Below are positions 17,842 through 27,683 of a DNA stretch of 64,000 nt, piece after piece (position 1 is the first letter of the stretch; every line of letters begins with the position of its first letter). The translations under genes were made by a program, and so were the position numbers. Origin of the DNA: Celeribacter marinus (GTDB lineage: Bacteria; Pseudomonadota; Alphaproteobacteria; Rhodobacterales; Rhodobacteraceae). A model generated the notes under the pieces. It saw only the letters and a list, made by a program, of their open reading frames with translations, was not told the origin of the DNA and did not search any database. The stretch is taken from the NCBI RefSeq assembly GCF_001308265.1, contig NZ_CP012023.1:1750932-1814931 (forward strand). Direction: 5' to 3'.

Positions 17842-18287
17842 GTGAAAATATTACAAATGACTCGTTAGCTGTTGCCCTATTTTCTGAAATTTTTATGGCG
17901 GATCAATTGGCGCGAAACCGTCTAACAAAGGCGTTGCCAAAGGGCATGGAGATCAGCCATTTCTCCGTCCTCAACCATCTTGCAGGGGCCGGCGATGAGC
18001 GATCCCCCGCACAGCTTGCGCGAGCGTTTCATCTAACGCGCGGTGCCATGACCAACACCCTCAACAAGCTGGAGTGGGCTGGCCACATACACGTTCGGCC
18101 CGATTGGGATGATGCGCGTCGAAAGTTTGTGTCGATCTCACCATCAGGGCGCGCCGCGCGCGAAGCTGCATTATCTGCCATCGCGCCAATCTTGAGTGAT
18201 GTGGTCGATGCGATTGGTCACGACAAAGTCAAAGGGGCGCTTCCGGTGCTGCGTGAAATGCGTGTACGCCTTGAAAATGATGGGTAG
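17838..18287 (+). CDS. MarR-family transcriptional regulator
   Basis: Winged-helix regulator of 149 residues. The helix-turn-helix and wing are in SPAQLARAFHLTRGAMTNTL followed by NKLEWAGHIHVRPDWDDARRKFVSISPSGR, which is the MarR DxR wing pattern. Flanking helices are dimerisation elements. The ligand and targets are unknown; it may regulate its own operon, but no clear operator palindrome was identified. It is translationally coupled to the nitrilase-family gene (4-base overlap) and converges with ubiG leaving 3 bases. Confidence 0.9.
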   Translation: MSENITNDSLAVALFSEIFMADQLARNRLTKALPKGMEISHFSVLNHLAGAGDERSPAQLARAFHLTRGAMTNTLNKLEWAGHIHVRPDWDDARRKFVSISPSGRAAREAALSAIAPILSDVVDAIGHDKVKGALPVLREMRVRLENDG

Positions 18288-18290
18288 CCC

Positions 18291-19037
18291 TCAGGCCACC
18301 TTTGTAGATGCCGTCACATAATTCACGGACAGGTCGCGGTCAGACAAGGACCATTTCCAAAGTGCGGGGTTGAATACGAATCCTTTGCGATCAACAGGAC
18401 GCAAGCCTGCCGTTTCAATCAATTCGAATAGCTCGTCTGGCGTGATGAACTTCTTCCAGTCATGCGTGCCTTTGGGTAGCCAGCGCATCACAATTTCGGC
18501 ACCAACAATCGCCATCATATATGACTTTGGATTGCGGTTTATGGTTGAGCAAATCATCAACCCACCAGTCTTGAGTAGGGTTTGGCACGCATTTAGGTAG
18601 TTTTGCGGGTCGGCGACGTGTTCGACCACTTCCATGTTCAATGCGACATCAAACGTTTCTCCGGCCGCCGCCAAATCTTCGGCGGTGGTGAAGCGGTAAT
18701 TTATGTCGAGGCCAGCGTTTTCAGCATGAACTTGTGCCACGGGAATATTACGTTCGGCAGCGTCCGCGCCCACAACTGTTGCGCCAAGGCGCGCCATGGG
18801 TTCGGACAAAAGCCCGCCGCCACAGCCGATATCGAGAATACGCAATCCGTCAAAGGGGGCTGGGGATGATAGATCACGCCCAAATTCCGCGGCGATCTGG
18901 GATGTGATGTAGTCGAGACGGGTTGGGTTGAGCATATGAAGTGGCTTGAATTTGCCATTGGGATCCCACCATTCGGCAGCCATCGCCTCAAATTTTGCGA
19001 CCTCTTGGGGATCGATTGTGGACTGATGCATTTGCAT
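18291..19037 (-). CDS. ubiG: Ubiquinone biosynthesis O-methyltransferase
   Basis: Performs both O-methylations in ubiquinone synthesis with SAM, at the membrane surface. The 248 residues start [39 protein letters not shown] is a UbiG hallmark. The SAM loop is [19 protein letters not shown], and NMEVVEHV is post-[14 protein letters not shown] is also specific to UbiG. A GAAGGAGAGGAG ribosome site directly precedes ATG 19037. It is divergent from prolyl aminopeptidase with 67 bases between starts. Confidence 0.96.
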   Translation of the reverse strand: MQMHQSTIDPQEVAKFEAMAAEWWDPNGKFKPLHMLNPTRLDYITSQIAAEFGRDLSSPAPFDGLRILDIGCGGGLLSEPMARLGATVVGADAAERNIPVAQVHAENAGLDINYRFTTAEDLAAAGETFDVALNMEVVEHVADPQNYLNACQTLLKTGGLMICSTINRNPKSYMMAIVGAEIVMRWLPKGTHDWKKFITPDELFELIETAGLRPVDRKGFVFNPALWKWSLSDRDLSVNYVTASTKVA

Positions 19038-19104
19038 GCTCCTCTCCTTCGTGGTCAACTTGCGTCACGACGCATCGCAACTCTTTGCTCTATACAGGAC
19101 GCCC

Positions 19105-20082
19105 ATGGACAAGGTCTCAGACCAAAAGAGCGCATTCAGTTATCTCTACCCGCAAATCGTCCCCAATGACCATATCATGTTGGCGGTCGGGGATGGACAT
19201 GAGATCTATGTCGAAGAGTGTGGAAATCCAGAGGGCATTCCAGTTGTGGTCCTACATGGCGGACCGGGCGGAGGGTGTAGTCCCTATATGAGGCGGTTTT
19301 TTAACCCCCAGCTTTACCGCATTATTTTGTTTGACCAACGCGGGTGTGGGCGATCAAAACCCTTTGCATCGGTTGAGGCGAACACCACTTGGCATCTTGT
19401 GCGCGACATCGAAGCGATCCGAACGCACTTTGGGATAGAGCGTTGGATGGTGTTTGGGGGGAGTTGGGGTGCGACACTTGCGCTGGCCTATGCTCAAACC
19501 CATCCTAATCGTGCAATCCATTTGATCCTGCGCGGAGTTTTTCTTGCAACCCAAGATGAACTAAATTGGTTTTACGGTGGCGGTGCAGGCCGGTTCTGGC
19601 CTGAGCTTTGGGCGAATTTTGTCGATGCAATACCACACACTGAGCGCAATGATCTCATTTCCGCATATCATCGGCGGTTGTTTTCTGGAAACCGTGCGGA
19701 AGAGATTAAATTTGCACGTGCATGGTCGGTCTGGGAGAGTGCGCTGGCTGCAATCGGGTCGAATGGGGTGACGGGCGATCCACCCGCAGACTACACGCGA
19801 GCATTTGCGCGCCTCGAAAACCACTATTTCAAAAACAATGCCTTTTTTGAGTGCGATGGGCAGTTGCTACAGGGTGCCACCGCACTTGCCGAGGTGTCGG
19901 GCACGATTGTACAGGGGCGGTTCGATATGATCTGCCCACCGATGTCGGCGTTCAAACTGCAAAAGGTCTGGCCACGCGCCAAGTTGCATATGATTGGCCA
20001 AGCGGGGCATGCGCTATCCGAACCTGGGATTACGCGCGCTTTGGTTCAGGTGATGGATGGTTTGGCGCGGCCCTTGCGTTAG
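19105..20082 (+). CDS. pip: Prolyl aminopeptidase
   Basis: Serine aminopeptidase that removes N-terminal proline from peptides; alpha/beta-hydrolase fold, cytoplasmic. The 325 residues contain the oxyanion segment [20 protein letters not shown], the nucleophile elbow GGSWGATLA (Ser120), acid Asp274 in QGRFDMICP and His302 in [19 protein letters not shown] is typical of this family. The ATG at 19105 was chosen over an upstream in-frame ATG because it matches the family N-terminus. It is followed by a terminator before rimP. Confidence 0.94.
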   Translation: MDKVSDQKSAFSYLYPQIVPNDHIMLAVGDGHEIYVEECGNPEGIPVVVLHGGPGGGCSPYMRRFFNPQLYRIILFDQRGCGRSKPFASVEANTTWHLVRDIEAIRTHFGIERWMVFGGSWGATLALAYAQTHPNRAIHLILRGVFLATQDELNWFYGGGAGRFWPELWANFVDAIPHTERNDLISAYHRRLFSGNRAEEIKFARAWSVWESALAAIGSNGVTGDPPADYTRAFARLENHYFKNNAFFECDGQLLQGATALAEVSGTIVQGRFDMICPPMSAFKLQKVWPRAKLHMIGQAGHALSEPGITRALVQVMDGLARPLR

Positions 20083-20179
20083 AATATGCAATAGGGCTTG
20101 CCGACTCATGGATTGCAGCGTATATGGCTTTCAACAGCGGCGCGTCGGTGTCTTACCGAAGCTCCACCGGACTTCTTAG

Positions 20180-20202
20180 ACGGGCCGCGCGCCCGTTTTT
20201 TT
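20180..20202 (+). terminator. Rho-independent terminator between pip and rimP
   Basis: ACGGGC-CGCGC-GCCCGT followed by seven T. Compact 6-bp GC stem with a U tail. It lies 97 bases after the pip stop and 60 before rimP, so it ends pip transcripts or attenuates read-through into the nusA operon. Confidence 0.8.
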
Positions 20203-20261
20203 GTGCTCTGATCTCAGGGCGCGCATATACCGACCGAAACAAAAGCGAAGGGTCAATGGAT

Positions 20262-20852
20262 ATGAATTCCGACCTCATTGCGAAAGCAGCGATAGACCGC
20301 CGTCTGGCCGAGATTATAACCCCTGTCCTTGAGGGTATGGGGTTTGAACTTGTGCGCGTCCGTTTGATGTCGTCAACGAAGTCAAAGACGCTTCAGATTA
20401 TGGCGCAGCGCCCTGATGGTGGGATTGAGGTTGATGAGTGCGCCCAGATCTCCACAGCGGTATCTGCCGTTCTCGATGTTGAGGATCCGATTGAGGACGA
20501 ATACACGCTCGAAGTGTCGTCCCCCGGCATTGACCGCCCACTGACGCGCTTGAAAGATTTTGCTGCGTTCGAGGGCTACGAAGTTAAGATAGAGACGACC
20601 GAAATGATTGATGGCCGTCGTCGCTTTAAAGGGGCGCTTGCGGGCGTTGAGGGGGAAGACGTCCTTCTCGCTATTGAAGAGAATGGCGAAGAGCTCACCA
20701 TCGGACTGAAATTTGATTGGCTCTCGGACGCGAAGCTTGTGCTGACCGACGAATTGATCCGCGAAATGCTGCGCCAGCGCAAAGATGCCGGTGCAATTGA
20801 TGAAACCAATTTTGACGAAATCCAAACCGAAGACGGTTCCACAGAGGATTAA
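20262..20852 (+). CDS. rimP: Ribosome maturation factor RimP
   Basis: 30S subunit assembly factor. 196 residues with the conserved [23 protein letters not shown]-terminal alpha/beta domain, [12 protein letters not shown], and the [12 protein letters not shown] signature. An Sm-like C-terminal domain follows and the protein ends in an acidic tail. Two ATGs compete, 20256 and 20262; the second was chosen because AAGGG lies 9 bases upstream, whereas the first leaves only 3. It is the first gene of the rimP-nusA-ylxR-infB operon, 14 bases before nusA. Confidence 0.93.
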   Translation: MNSDLIAKAAIDRRLAEIITPVLEGMGFELVRVRLMSSTKSKTLQIMAQRPDGGIEVDECAQISTAVSAVLDVEDPIEDEYTLEVSSPGIDRPLTRLKDFAAFEGYEVKIETTEMIDGRRRFKGALAGVEGEDVLLAIEENGEELTIGLKFDWLSDAKLVLTDELIREMLRQRKDAGAIDETNFDEIQTEDGSTED

Positions 20853-20866
20853 GAGAGGACTGAATT

Positions 20867-22483
20867 ATGGCAATCACCTCTGCAAACCAGCTTGAGCTGT
20901 TGCAAACCGCCGAGGCCGTGGCACGCGAAAAAATGATCGATGCGTCGGTCGTTGTTGAAGCGATGGAGGAGAGCCTCGCACGCGCTGCAAAGTCGCGTTA
21001 CGGCTCCGAAATGGACATTCATGTGTCCATTGACCGCAAGACTGGCAAGGCAACCTTTACCCGTGTTCGCACGGTTGTTGAGGACGACGATCTTGAGAAT
21101 TATCAAGCTGAGTTGACCGTCAAGCAGGCCAAAGAATACATGACGGATCCGTCCGTTGGTGATGTTCTGTCCGAAGAGATCCCGCCCGTGGAGCTTGGCC
21201 GTATCGCCGCGCAGTCTGCAAAGCAGGTTATTTTGCAAAAGGTTCGCGAAGCCGAGCGCGATCGCCAATACGAAGAATTCAAAGATCGCACAGGCACCAT
21301 TATCAATGGTGTTGTGAAGCGCGAAGAGTATGGCAACGTTATCGTAGACGTTGGTCGTGGCGAAGGCATTTTGCGCCGCAACGAAAAAATTGGTCGCGAA
21401 GCGTATCGCCCAAATGATCGCATTCGCTGTTTCATCAAGGATGTGCGCCGCGAAGCGCGCGGTCCGCAGGTTTTCTTGTCGCGCACTGCGCCAGAATTCA
21501 TGTCAGAACTGTTCAAGATGGAAGTGCCTGAAATCTACGATGGCATCATTGAGATTAAAGCTGTTGCTCGTGATCCCGGATCGCGCGCAAAGATTGCTGT
21601 GATTTCCTATGACAGCTCCATTGATCCCGTTGGCGCCTGTGTCGGTATGCGCGGTTCGCGCGTACAGGCCGTTGTGAATGAGCTTCAGGGTGAAAAAATC
21701 GACATCATTCCATGGAATGATGATCAGCCAACATTCCTTGTGAACGCATTGCAGCCCGCCGAAGTGACCAAAGTTGTTCTTGACGAGGATGCCGGCAAAA
21801 TCGAAGTGGTCGTTCCTGACGAGCAACTTTCGCTTGCCATTGGTCGTCGCGGTCAAAACGTGCGCCTTGCATCGCAATTGACGAACCTTGATATCGACAT
21901 CCTTACGGAAGCCGAAGAATCAGCGCGCCGTCAGGCCGAGTTCGCCGAGCGCACGCAGCTGTTTATGGACAACCTCGATCTTGACGAGTTCTTTGCACAA
22001 TTGCTCGTATCCGAAGGCTTCACCAACCTCGAAGAGGTGGCTTATGTCGACGTAGACGAGCTGCTTGTAATCGATGGTGTTGACGCAGATACCGCAAGCG
22101 AGTTGCAGGCCCGTGCCCGTGACGTTCTTGAAGCTGCAAGCCGCAAGGCTTTGGAGCGTGCCCGCGAATTGGGTGTCGAGGACAGCTTGGTCGGGTTTGA
22201 AGGTTTGACACCTCAAATGATCGAAGCACTTGCTGAGGATGGCGTGAAGTCGCTCGAAGATTTTGCGACCTGTGCCGACTGGGAGCTTGCAGGCGGTTGG
22301 ACAACGGTAAACGGCGAACGCGTTAAGGACGATGGCGTTCTTGAAAAGTTCGACGTGTCTCTAGAAGACGCTCAGACATTCGTTATGACAGCACGCATCC
22401 AGTTGGGTTGGGTTGATCCCGCCGATTTGGAAGGGGCGACAGATGACGATGCTGACGAGACTGAAGAGGGTTCGGAGGCCTGA
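20867..22483 (+). CDS. nusA: Transcription termination/antitermination factor NusA
   Basis: RNA polymerase-associated factor controlling pausing, termination and antitermination. The order is N-terminal RNAP-binding domain (about 1-130), S1 domain (GTIINGVVKREEYGNVIVDV, about 135-200), KH1 (CVGMRGSRVQAVVNEL) and KH2 (LAIGRRGQNVRLAS). C-terminal helix-hairpin-helix acidic repeats follow (VDELLVIDGVDADTASELQ and a second near ALAEDGVKSLEDFA), with an acidic tail. The 538 residues are normal for alphaproteobacteria. A GAGAGGA ribosome site precedes the ATG. Confidence 0.98.
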   Translation: MAITSANQLELLQTAEAVAREKMIDASVVVEAMEESLARAAKSRYGSEMDIHVSIDRKTGKATFTRVRTVVEDDDLENYQAELTVKQAKEYMTDPSVGDVLSEEIPPVELGRIAAQSAKQVILQKVREAERDRQYEEFKDRTGTIINGVVKREEYGNVIVDVGRGEGILRRNEKIGREAYRPNDRIRCFIKDVRREARGPQVFLSRTAPEFMSELFKMEVPEIYDGIIEIKAVARDPGSRAKIAVISYDSSIDPVGACVGMRGSRVQAVVNELQGEKIDIIPWNDDQPTFLVNALQPAEVTKVVLDEDAGKIEVVVPDEQLSLAIGRRGQNVRLASQLTNLDIDILTEAEESARRQAEFAERTQLFMDNLDLDEFFAQLLVSEGFTNLEEVAYVDVDELLVIDGVDADTASELQARARDVLEAASRKALERARELGVEDSLVGFEGLTPQMIEALAEDGVKSLEDFATCADWELAGGWTTVNGERVKDDGVLEKFDVSLEDAQTFVMTARIQLGWVDPADLEGATDDDADETEEGSEA

Positions 22484-22509
22484 GTTCAGGCCATCGAGAG
22501 AGGTAAAGT

Positions 22510-23145
22510 ATGACCAGAGGCGGCCAACCAAAAGACAAAATGGAAGATGACGAGCGGCGCTGTATCGTGTCGCGCGAGGCGCAACCGCGTCACGGTCTCA
22601 TCCGTTTCGTGGTTGGTCCCGATGGTACCTTGGTGCCCGACCTTGCGGAAAAGCTGCCCGGTCGTGGAATATGGGTCTCATGCGAACGCGCCATTTTGGA
22701 AGAGGCGATAAGCAAGCGCCTCTTTGCCAAGGCGGCGCGACAGGATGTGATTATACCCGATGGGTATGTCGATTTGATTGAAAAAGGCCTCGCGAATCGC
22801 GTTGTGCACCTCATCTCACTGGCCCGGAAGGCTGGTCAGGCGGTGTGTGGGTTCGAGAAGGTAAAAAATTGGCTGATCGACGAGCATGCAAAGATTCTTT
22901 TGCAAGCATCGGATGGTTCAGAACGTGGAAAAGGTAAACTCAAGACGCCTGATGGAGGCCGTTGGTTCGGTCTGTTGTCGAGTTCTGAATTGGGTTTGGC
23001 TTTCGGCCGCGAAAGTGTGATACATGGCGCGCTCGCAGGCGGCGGACTCAGCAAACGAATTGTTGAGGACGCTGAACGCCTGAAGGGTGTGCGCGAGACA
23101 GACGGTGGAGAGCGCTCCGCCGGGAAGGGTAAGACGACGAAATGA
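22510..23145 (+). CDS. YlxR-family RNA-binding protein fused to an L7Ae-like domain
   Basis: Conserved nusA-infB operon protein of unknown precise role, 211 residues. The N-terminus is the YlxR (DUF448) domain: [20 protein letters not shown], then [11 protein letters not shown]. The middle and C-terminal part, from [20 protein letters not shown], resembles the L7Ae/YlxQ fold, which in Firmicutes is a separate gene, so this is the fused proteobacterial form. Likely RNA binding during ribosome or transcription processes (inference). Its stop overlaps the infB start (ATGA). Confidence 0.9.
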   Translation: MTRGGQPKDKMEDDERRCIVSREAQPRHGLIRFVVGPDGTLVPDLAEKLPGRGIWVSCERAILEEAISKRLFAKAARQDVIIPDGYVDLIEKGLANRVVHLISLARKAGQAVCGFEKVKNWLIDEHAKILLQASDGSERGKGKLKTPDGGRWFGLLSSSELGLAFGRESVIHGALAGGGLSKRIVEDAERLKGVRETDGGERSAGKGKTTK

Positions 23146-25664
23146 GCGATACAGATGGTAAAAAACCCCTTGGCATTCGTGGCGGCCCCGGTTCGGTGAA
23201 GCAAAGCTTCTCCCACGGGCGGACAAAGAGTGTTGTTGTGGAGACCAAACGCAAGCGTGTCGTGGTGCCCAAGCCGGGTGTCCCGAACCCCGCGAGTGCA
23301 GCGCCAGGCGGCAAGCCTATGAAAAGCGATCCTGCGCGCAGGCCCGCTGGTATTTCCGATGCCGAGATGGAACGCCGTATGAAAGCGCTTTCCCTTGCTA
23401 AGGCAAAGGAAGCTGAGGACATTCAACGTCGTGCTGCCGAGGAAAAGGCTCGCGACGATGAGCGTGATCGTCGCCGCAAGGAGATTGACGATAAGGCTCG
23501 TGAAGATGCCGAGCGCGAAGCTGCCCTTAAGGCAAAAGAAGAAGATGAAGCACGCGTAAAACGCGAAGCTGAGGCCGAGCGCACGCGCGCTGCGGCAGCT
23601 AAGACTGTGAAAAAAGTTGATTCACCGGATGATCCCGCTGCGGCACAAGCCGCCATTCAAAAGCAGGGTGAGCGTCCAAGTCGTGGTGCCGCTGTAACGC
23701 CGCGCGCTCGAGAGCGCGAAGAGCCGAACCGCAACACACGCAACAAGGGTGATGCGGACAGCCGCCGCTCGGGTAAGCTAACGGTCAACCAAGCGTTGAC
23801 AGGTGGCGAGGGCGGACGTCAGCGTTCAATGGCTGCGATGAAGCGTAAGCAAGATCGCATGCGTCAAAAAGCGATGGGGTCCAACGAACCGCGCGAAAAA
23901 GTTGTGCGTGACGTTCAGGTGCCGGAAACAATCATCGTTTCCGAACTCGCGAACCGTATGGCGGAACGCGTTGCTGATGTTGTGAAATCACTCATGAACA
24001 TGGGTATGATGGTCACACAGAACCAACCTATCGACGTTGATACAGCCGAGCTGATCGTAGAAGAGTTCGGTCACAAGATCGTTCGCGTTTCCGACAGTGA
24101 CGTGGAAGACGTGATCACACAGATCGAAGATGATGAAAAAGACCTCGTGTCTCGTCCTCCGGTCATTACGATCATGGGCCACGTTGACCACGGTAAAACA
24201 TCTCTTCTCGACTCCCTTCGCCACGCAAGTGTGACGGCGAGCGAGGCGGGCGGAATTACGCAGCACATTGGTGCGTATCAGGTCGTCACCGACAATGGTG
24301 CCGTGTTGTCGTTCCTCGACACGCCAGGGCACGCTGCGTTTACATCAATGCGATCGCGCGGTGCGCAAGTAACTGACATTGTCGTTCTCGTTGTCGCTGC
24401 GGATGACTCCGTTATGCCGCAAACGATCGAGGCCATTAATCACGCGAAAGCGGCGAATGTGCCAATGATCGTAGCAATCAACAAATGTGACAAACCAGAT
24501 GCTGATCCGAACAAGGTGCGCACCGAGCTGCTTCAACACGAAGTTGTTGTCGAAGCAATGTCGGGCGAAGTTCAAGACGTAGAAGTGTCTGCGAAAACTG
24601 GTAAGGGCCTCGATCAACTTCTTGAGGCGATTGCGCTTCAGGCAGAGATTCTAGAGCTCAAGGCGAACCCAGATCGCGTTGCACAGGGTGCTGTTATCGA
24701 AGCTCAGCTTGATGTTGGTCGTGGTCCTGTTGCGACTGTTCTTATTCAGAACGGTACGTTGAAACGTGGCGATATCTTTGTTGTGGGTGAGCAGTGGGGC
24801 AAAGTCCGAGCGCTTGTGAACGACAAAGGTGATCGCGTCGACGAAGCTGGACCATCTGTTCCTGTTGAAGTTCTTGGTTTGAACGGCACACCCGAGGCGG
24901 GCGATGTGCTCAACGTTGTTGCGACTGAGGCTCAGGCGCGCGAAATTTCTGAATACCGCGAGCATGCGGCGAAAGAGAAACGCGCAGCAGCAGGTGCGGC
25001 GACAACCCTTGATCAGTTGCTTGCGAAAGCAAAAGCCGATCAGACTGTGGCGGAACTTCCAATCTTGGTCAAAGCTGACGTTCAAGGTTCGGCTGAGGCG
25101 ATTGTTCAGGCCATGGAAAAAATCGGCAACGATGAGGTCCGTGTGCGCGTTCTACACTACGGTGTGGGCGCAATTACTGAGAGTGACATTAGCCTTGCCG
25201 AAGCGTCTGGTGCCCCTGTTATCGGCTTTAACGTGCGTGCAAATGCGCAAGCACGTAGCACAGCAAACCAAAAGGGCGTTGAAATCCGCTACTACTCAGT
25301 CATCTATGACTTGGTTGATGATGTGAAAGCAGCCGCGTCTGGTCTTTTGTCTGCCGAAGTTCGCGAGAATTTCATCGGTTACGCGCAGATCAAAGAAGTG
25401 TTCAAGGTGTCCAACATCGGCAAAGTTGCTGGTTGTATCGTCACCGAAGGTGTCGCGCGCCGCGAAGCGGGCGTTCGCTTGCTGCGTGATGATGTCGTTA
25501 TCCACGAAGGCACACTCAAGACGCTCAAGCGCTTCAAGGACGAAGTGAAAGAGGTCCAGTCCGGTCAGGAATGTGGTATGGCATTCGAAGCCTATGACGA
25601 TATCCGTCCGAATGATGTTATCGAAATCTTCGAACGCGAAGAGATCGAACGCAACCTCTCGTAA
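23142..25664 (+). CDS. infB: Translation initiation factor IF-2
   Basis: GTPase that brings initiator tRNA to the 30S subunit and promotes subunit joining. The 840 residues begin with an N-terminal region (about 1-260) that is very rich in Glu/Lys/Arg and Ala and likely coiled coil. A conserved linker and the G domain follow: G1 GHVDHGKTS near residue 346, G3 DTPGHAAF, G4 NKCD, G5 VSAKTG. Domains II-IV end with the fMet-tRNA-binding C-terminus ([14 protein letters not shown]). It is coupled to the preceding YlxR gene by a 4-base overlap and followed by a strong terminator. Confidence 0.98.
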   Translation: MSDTDGKKPLGIRGGPGSVKQSFSHGRTKSVVVETKRKRVVVPKPGVPNPASAAPGGKPMKSDPARRPAGISDAEMERRMKALSLAKAKEAEDIQRRAAEEKARDDERDRRRKEIDDKAREDAEREAALKAKEEDEARVKREAEAERTRAAAAKTVKKVDSPDDPAAAQAAIQKQGERPSRGAAVTPRAREREEPNRNTRNKGDADSRRSGKLTVNQALTGGEGGRQRSMAAMKRKQDRMRQKAMGSNEPREKVVRDVQVPETIIVSELANRMAERVADVVKSLMNMGMMVTQNQPIDVDTAELIVEEFGHKIVRVSDSDVEDVITQIEDDEKDLVSRPPVITIMGHVDHGKTSLLDSLRHASVTASEAGGITQHIGAYQVVTDNGAVLSFLDTPGHAAFTSMRSRGAQVTDIVVLVVAADDSVMPQTIEAINHAKAANVPMIVAINKCDKPDADPNKVRTELLQHEVVVEAMSGEVQDVEVSAKTGKGLDQLLEAIALQAEILELKANPDRVAQGAVIEAQLDVGRGPVATVLIQNGTLKRGDIFVVGEQWGKVRALVNDKGDRVDEAGPSVPVEVLGLNGTPEAGDVLNVVATEAQAREISEYREHAAKEKRAAAGAATTLDQLLAKAKADQTVAELPILVKADVQGSAEAIVQAMEKIGNDEVRVRVLHYGVGAITESDISLAEASGAPVIGFNVRANAQARSTANQKGVEIRYYSVIYDLVDDVKAAASGLLSAEVRENFIGYAQIKEVFKVSNIGKVAGCIVTEGVARREAGVRLLRDDVVIHEGTLKTLKRFKDEVKEVQSGQECGMAFEAYDDIRPNDVIEIFEREEIERNLS

Positions 25665-25685
25665 TTCGAGATTGCATATGTATCA

Positions 25686-25719
25686 AAAAGGGCCGGATGA
25701 GAAATCATCCGGCCCTTTT
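25686..25719. terminator. Strong terminator ending the nusA-infB operon
   Basis: A perfect 15-bp stem: AAAAGGGCCGGATGA, loop GAAA, TCATCCGGCCCTTTT. A GNRA-like GAAA tetraloop caps a very stable hairpin with an A run before and a T run after. It would also stop the small minus-strand reading frame at 25750. Confidence 0.95.
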
Positions 25720-25749
25720 GTATTGTTCTACACGTTAGTATCTTGGTTC

Positions 25750-25881
25750 TTATGAGGACGTGATTGGCTTGCCTTCAAACGTGCACTCTCCAACGCGAAC
25801 TACGATATTTCCATTGGCTGCATCACGGACGAACAGCCCTTGAACCGAAATATATTTGCTCAGTGTGATTGATTTAATCAT
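25750..25881 (-). CDS. Small 43-residue reading frame next to infB, unknown
   Basis: The only coding candidate in the 346-base stretch between infB and mutT. Minus strand, ATG at 25881 to TAA at 25750. It begins MIKSITLSKYISVQGLFV and continues with the ordered, beta-rich looking segment GNIVVRVGECTFEGKPI. Alternating hydrophobic residues and glycine turns suggest a real small fold rather than noise. GGGATGGGG lies just upstream; in-frame ATGs at 25890 and 25905 are alternatives. It would be read toward the infB terminator. No function is recognised, and conservation could not be tested here. Confidence 0.45.
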   Translation of the reverse strand: MIKSITLSKYISVQGLFVRDAANGNIVVRVGECTFEGKPITSS

Positions 25882-26010
25882 GTGCCCCATCCCGACTATG
25901 AGCATCGATTATAGTCTGACGTTCACCATTTTGGGGTGCGGGCAAAAGATTGTCGTGGTGCGATCTGGAGTAATGGCCGCAACTAAAGTGTTCCCTCGGA
26001 GTGGCGCCAA

Positions 26011-26409
26011 TTACAGCCAATCACGTAAAATGGGAATAATGGGTACATCAGCTGGAGGCATGGGATAATCGCGCATTTCGGCAGCGCGGACCCATTTGAG
26101 TGTCTGGCCTTCCTTTGGCATTGGCACGCCATTCCACTTTCGACACGCAAACAGCGGCATCAGAAGATGAAAGTCATCATATGTATGTGAGGCAAAGGTG
26201 AGCGGGGCGAGACAGGAATTCCACGTCTCGATCCCCAACTCTTCGTGCAACTCACGCACCAAGGCCGCCTCTGGTGTCTCGCCGGCTTCAATCTTACCGC
26301 CAGGAAACTCCCATAGCCCCGCCATTGATTTTCCTTCAGGGCGTTGCGCCAAAAGTACGCGACCATCGGAATCAATAAGGGCGACAGCGGAGACCAGAAC
26401 TGTTTTCAT
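26011..26409 (-). CDS. mutT: MutT-type Nudix hydrolase (8-oxo-dGTP diphosphatase)
   Basis: Cleans 8-oxo-dGTP from the nucleotide pool to prevent A:T to C:G transversions. The 132 residues fit MutT closely: VSAVALIDSDGRVLLAQRP, then MAGLWEFPGGKIEAGETPE and LVRELHEELGI, which is the full Nudix box. It starts at ATG 26409, sharing one base with the argJ stop (TGATG), a clear case of translational coupling; the GTG one codon earlier is less likely. It is last in the parvulin-argJ-mutT operon. Confidence 0.93.
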   Translation of the reverse strand: MKTVLVSAVALIDSDGRVLLAQRPEGKSMAGLWEFPGGKIEAGETPEAALVRELHEELGIETWNSCLAPLTFASHTYDDFHLLMPLFACRKWNGVPMPKEGQTLKWVRAAEMRDYPMPPADVPIIPILRDWL

Positions 26410-27653
26410 CACGAGCGATAGTCCGCATTGATGGTGATGTAACCGTGGGTGAGGTCACAGGTCCACATCACGGCTTCGCCAGACCCGAGGCCAAGGTCGG
26501 TCGAGATGACAATATCATCGGCTTTCATATATGTCGCGCCTTTGTCTTCATTGTAGTCGGGCGACACCCAACCGTTTTCTGCGACAGTGATATCGCCAAA
26601 TTTTATGGTGAGGCGGTCGCGATCAGCCTGTGCACCTGATTTTCCTACGGCCATGACGATGCGGCCCCAATTGGGATCTTCGCCTGCGACAGCTGTTTTG
26701 ACGAGCGGCGAATTGGCAATGGCCGAGGCTACTTTTTTGGCATCACTCGTGGACACAGCCCCAGTGACGCGGACCTCGACGAATTTTGTCGCTCCTTCGC
26801 CGTCTTTGACGACTTGGTGCGCGAGGTCTAGCATGATGGATTTCAGCCCCTCATAGAATGCCTCGCAAGGCTTTGTGCCGCCCTGAAGTGATGCGGCGGG
26901 GGATTTTCCAGTTGCTGCAATCAACAACGTATCCGAGGTCGATGTATCGCTATCAACTGTAATGCAGTTGAATGTTTCATTCGTGGCACGGGTCACCATG
27001 TCTTGCAGTAGCGATTGCGATACTTTGGCGTCGGTAAAAATGTAGACAAGCATCGTCGCCATATCGGGTGCGATCATGCCGGAGCCTTTGGCCATGCCTG
27101 CAATTTTGATTGTGCCGCCGTCTGCGGCAATCTCGACCGTTGACCCCTTGGGATAGGTGTCGGTGGTCATGATTGCACGAGCGGCGTCCGAGATGCCGTT
27201 TTCATCAAGGGCTGCCTTGAGGTCATCAAGCTTTGCGGTGATCCGCTCCCATTTCAACGGCTCACCAATGACGCCCGTAGAGGACGTGAACACACGTGAT
27301 TGGTCAATGCCGAGGGCGTCAGAGATTGCCTTTGTGATTGAGGCAACCGCATCAAAGCCGCCCTTGCCGGTGAAGGCGTTTGAATTACCCGCGTTCACCA
27401 AAATAGCGGCTTTGCCTTTGCTGTTTCCACCCACTTTATCTTGGCAGTCGAGGACCGCCGCCGAGCGTGTCGAGGATCGTGTAAATGTGCCTGCAATTGT
27501 GGTGCCATCGCAGAGTTCGGCAAGCATGACGTCTACGCGTCCCGAATACCGCACACCCGCCTCAAGCGCGGCAAAGCGCACACCATCGATTACGGGAAGT
27601 TGAGGAAACCCACCCTTAGGGGCGAGGGGAGAGACCGTTTCAATTTTGGCCAT
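26409..27653 (-). CDS. argJ: Bifunctional ornithine acetyltransferase / N-acetylglutamate synthase
   Basis: Recycles the acetyl group from N-acetylornithine to glutamate in the cyclic arginine pathway. The 414-residue precursor self-cleaves before Thr200 in APDMATMLVYIF to give alpha and beta chains; the motif is intact. AKGSGMIAPDMA and FNCITVDSDTSTSDT are family signatures. The ATG is preceded by AAGGAAC. It follows the parvulin gene by 30 bases on the minus strand and overlaps mutT by one base. Confidence 0.97.
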   Translation of the reverse strand: MAKIETVSPLAPKGGFPQLPVIDGVRFAALEAGVRYSGRVDVMLAELCDGTTIAGTFTRSSTRSAAVLDCQDKVGGNSKGKAAILVNAGNSNAFTGKGGFDAVASITKAISDALGIDQSRVFTSSTGVIGEPLKWERITAKLDDLKAALDENGISDAARAIMTTDTYPKGSTVEIAADGGTIKIAGMAKGSGMIAPDMATMLVYIFTDAKVSQSLLQDMVTRATNETFNCITVDSDTSTSDTLLIAATGKSPAASLQGGTKPCEAFYEGLKSIMLDLAHQVVKDGEGATKFVEVRVTGAVSTSDAKKVASAIANSPLVKTAVAGEDPNWGRIVMAVGKSGAQADRDRLTIKFGDITVAENGWVSPDYNEDKGATYMKADDIVISTDLGLGSGEAVMWTCDLTHGYITINADYRS

Positions 27654-27683
27654 AGCAGTGTTCCTTGGGTATCAAAGACGGAA

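Noticed and set aside
25856..26068. 70-codon plus-strand frame before mutT
   Set aside because: Overlaps the opposite-strand small frame and mutT and has no ribosome site or recognisable pattern.
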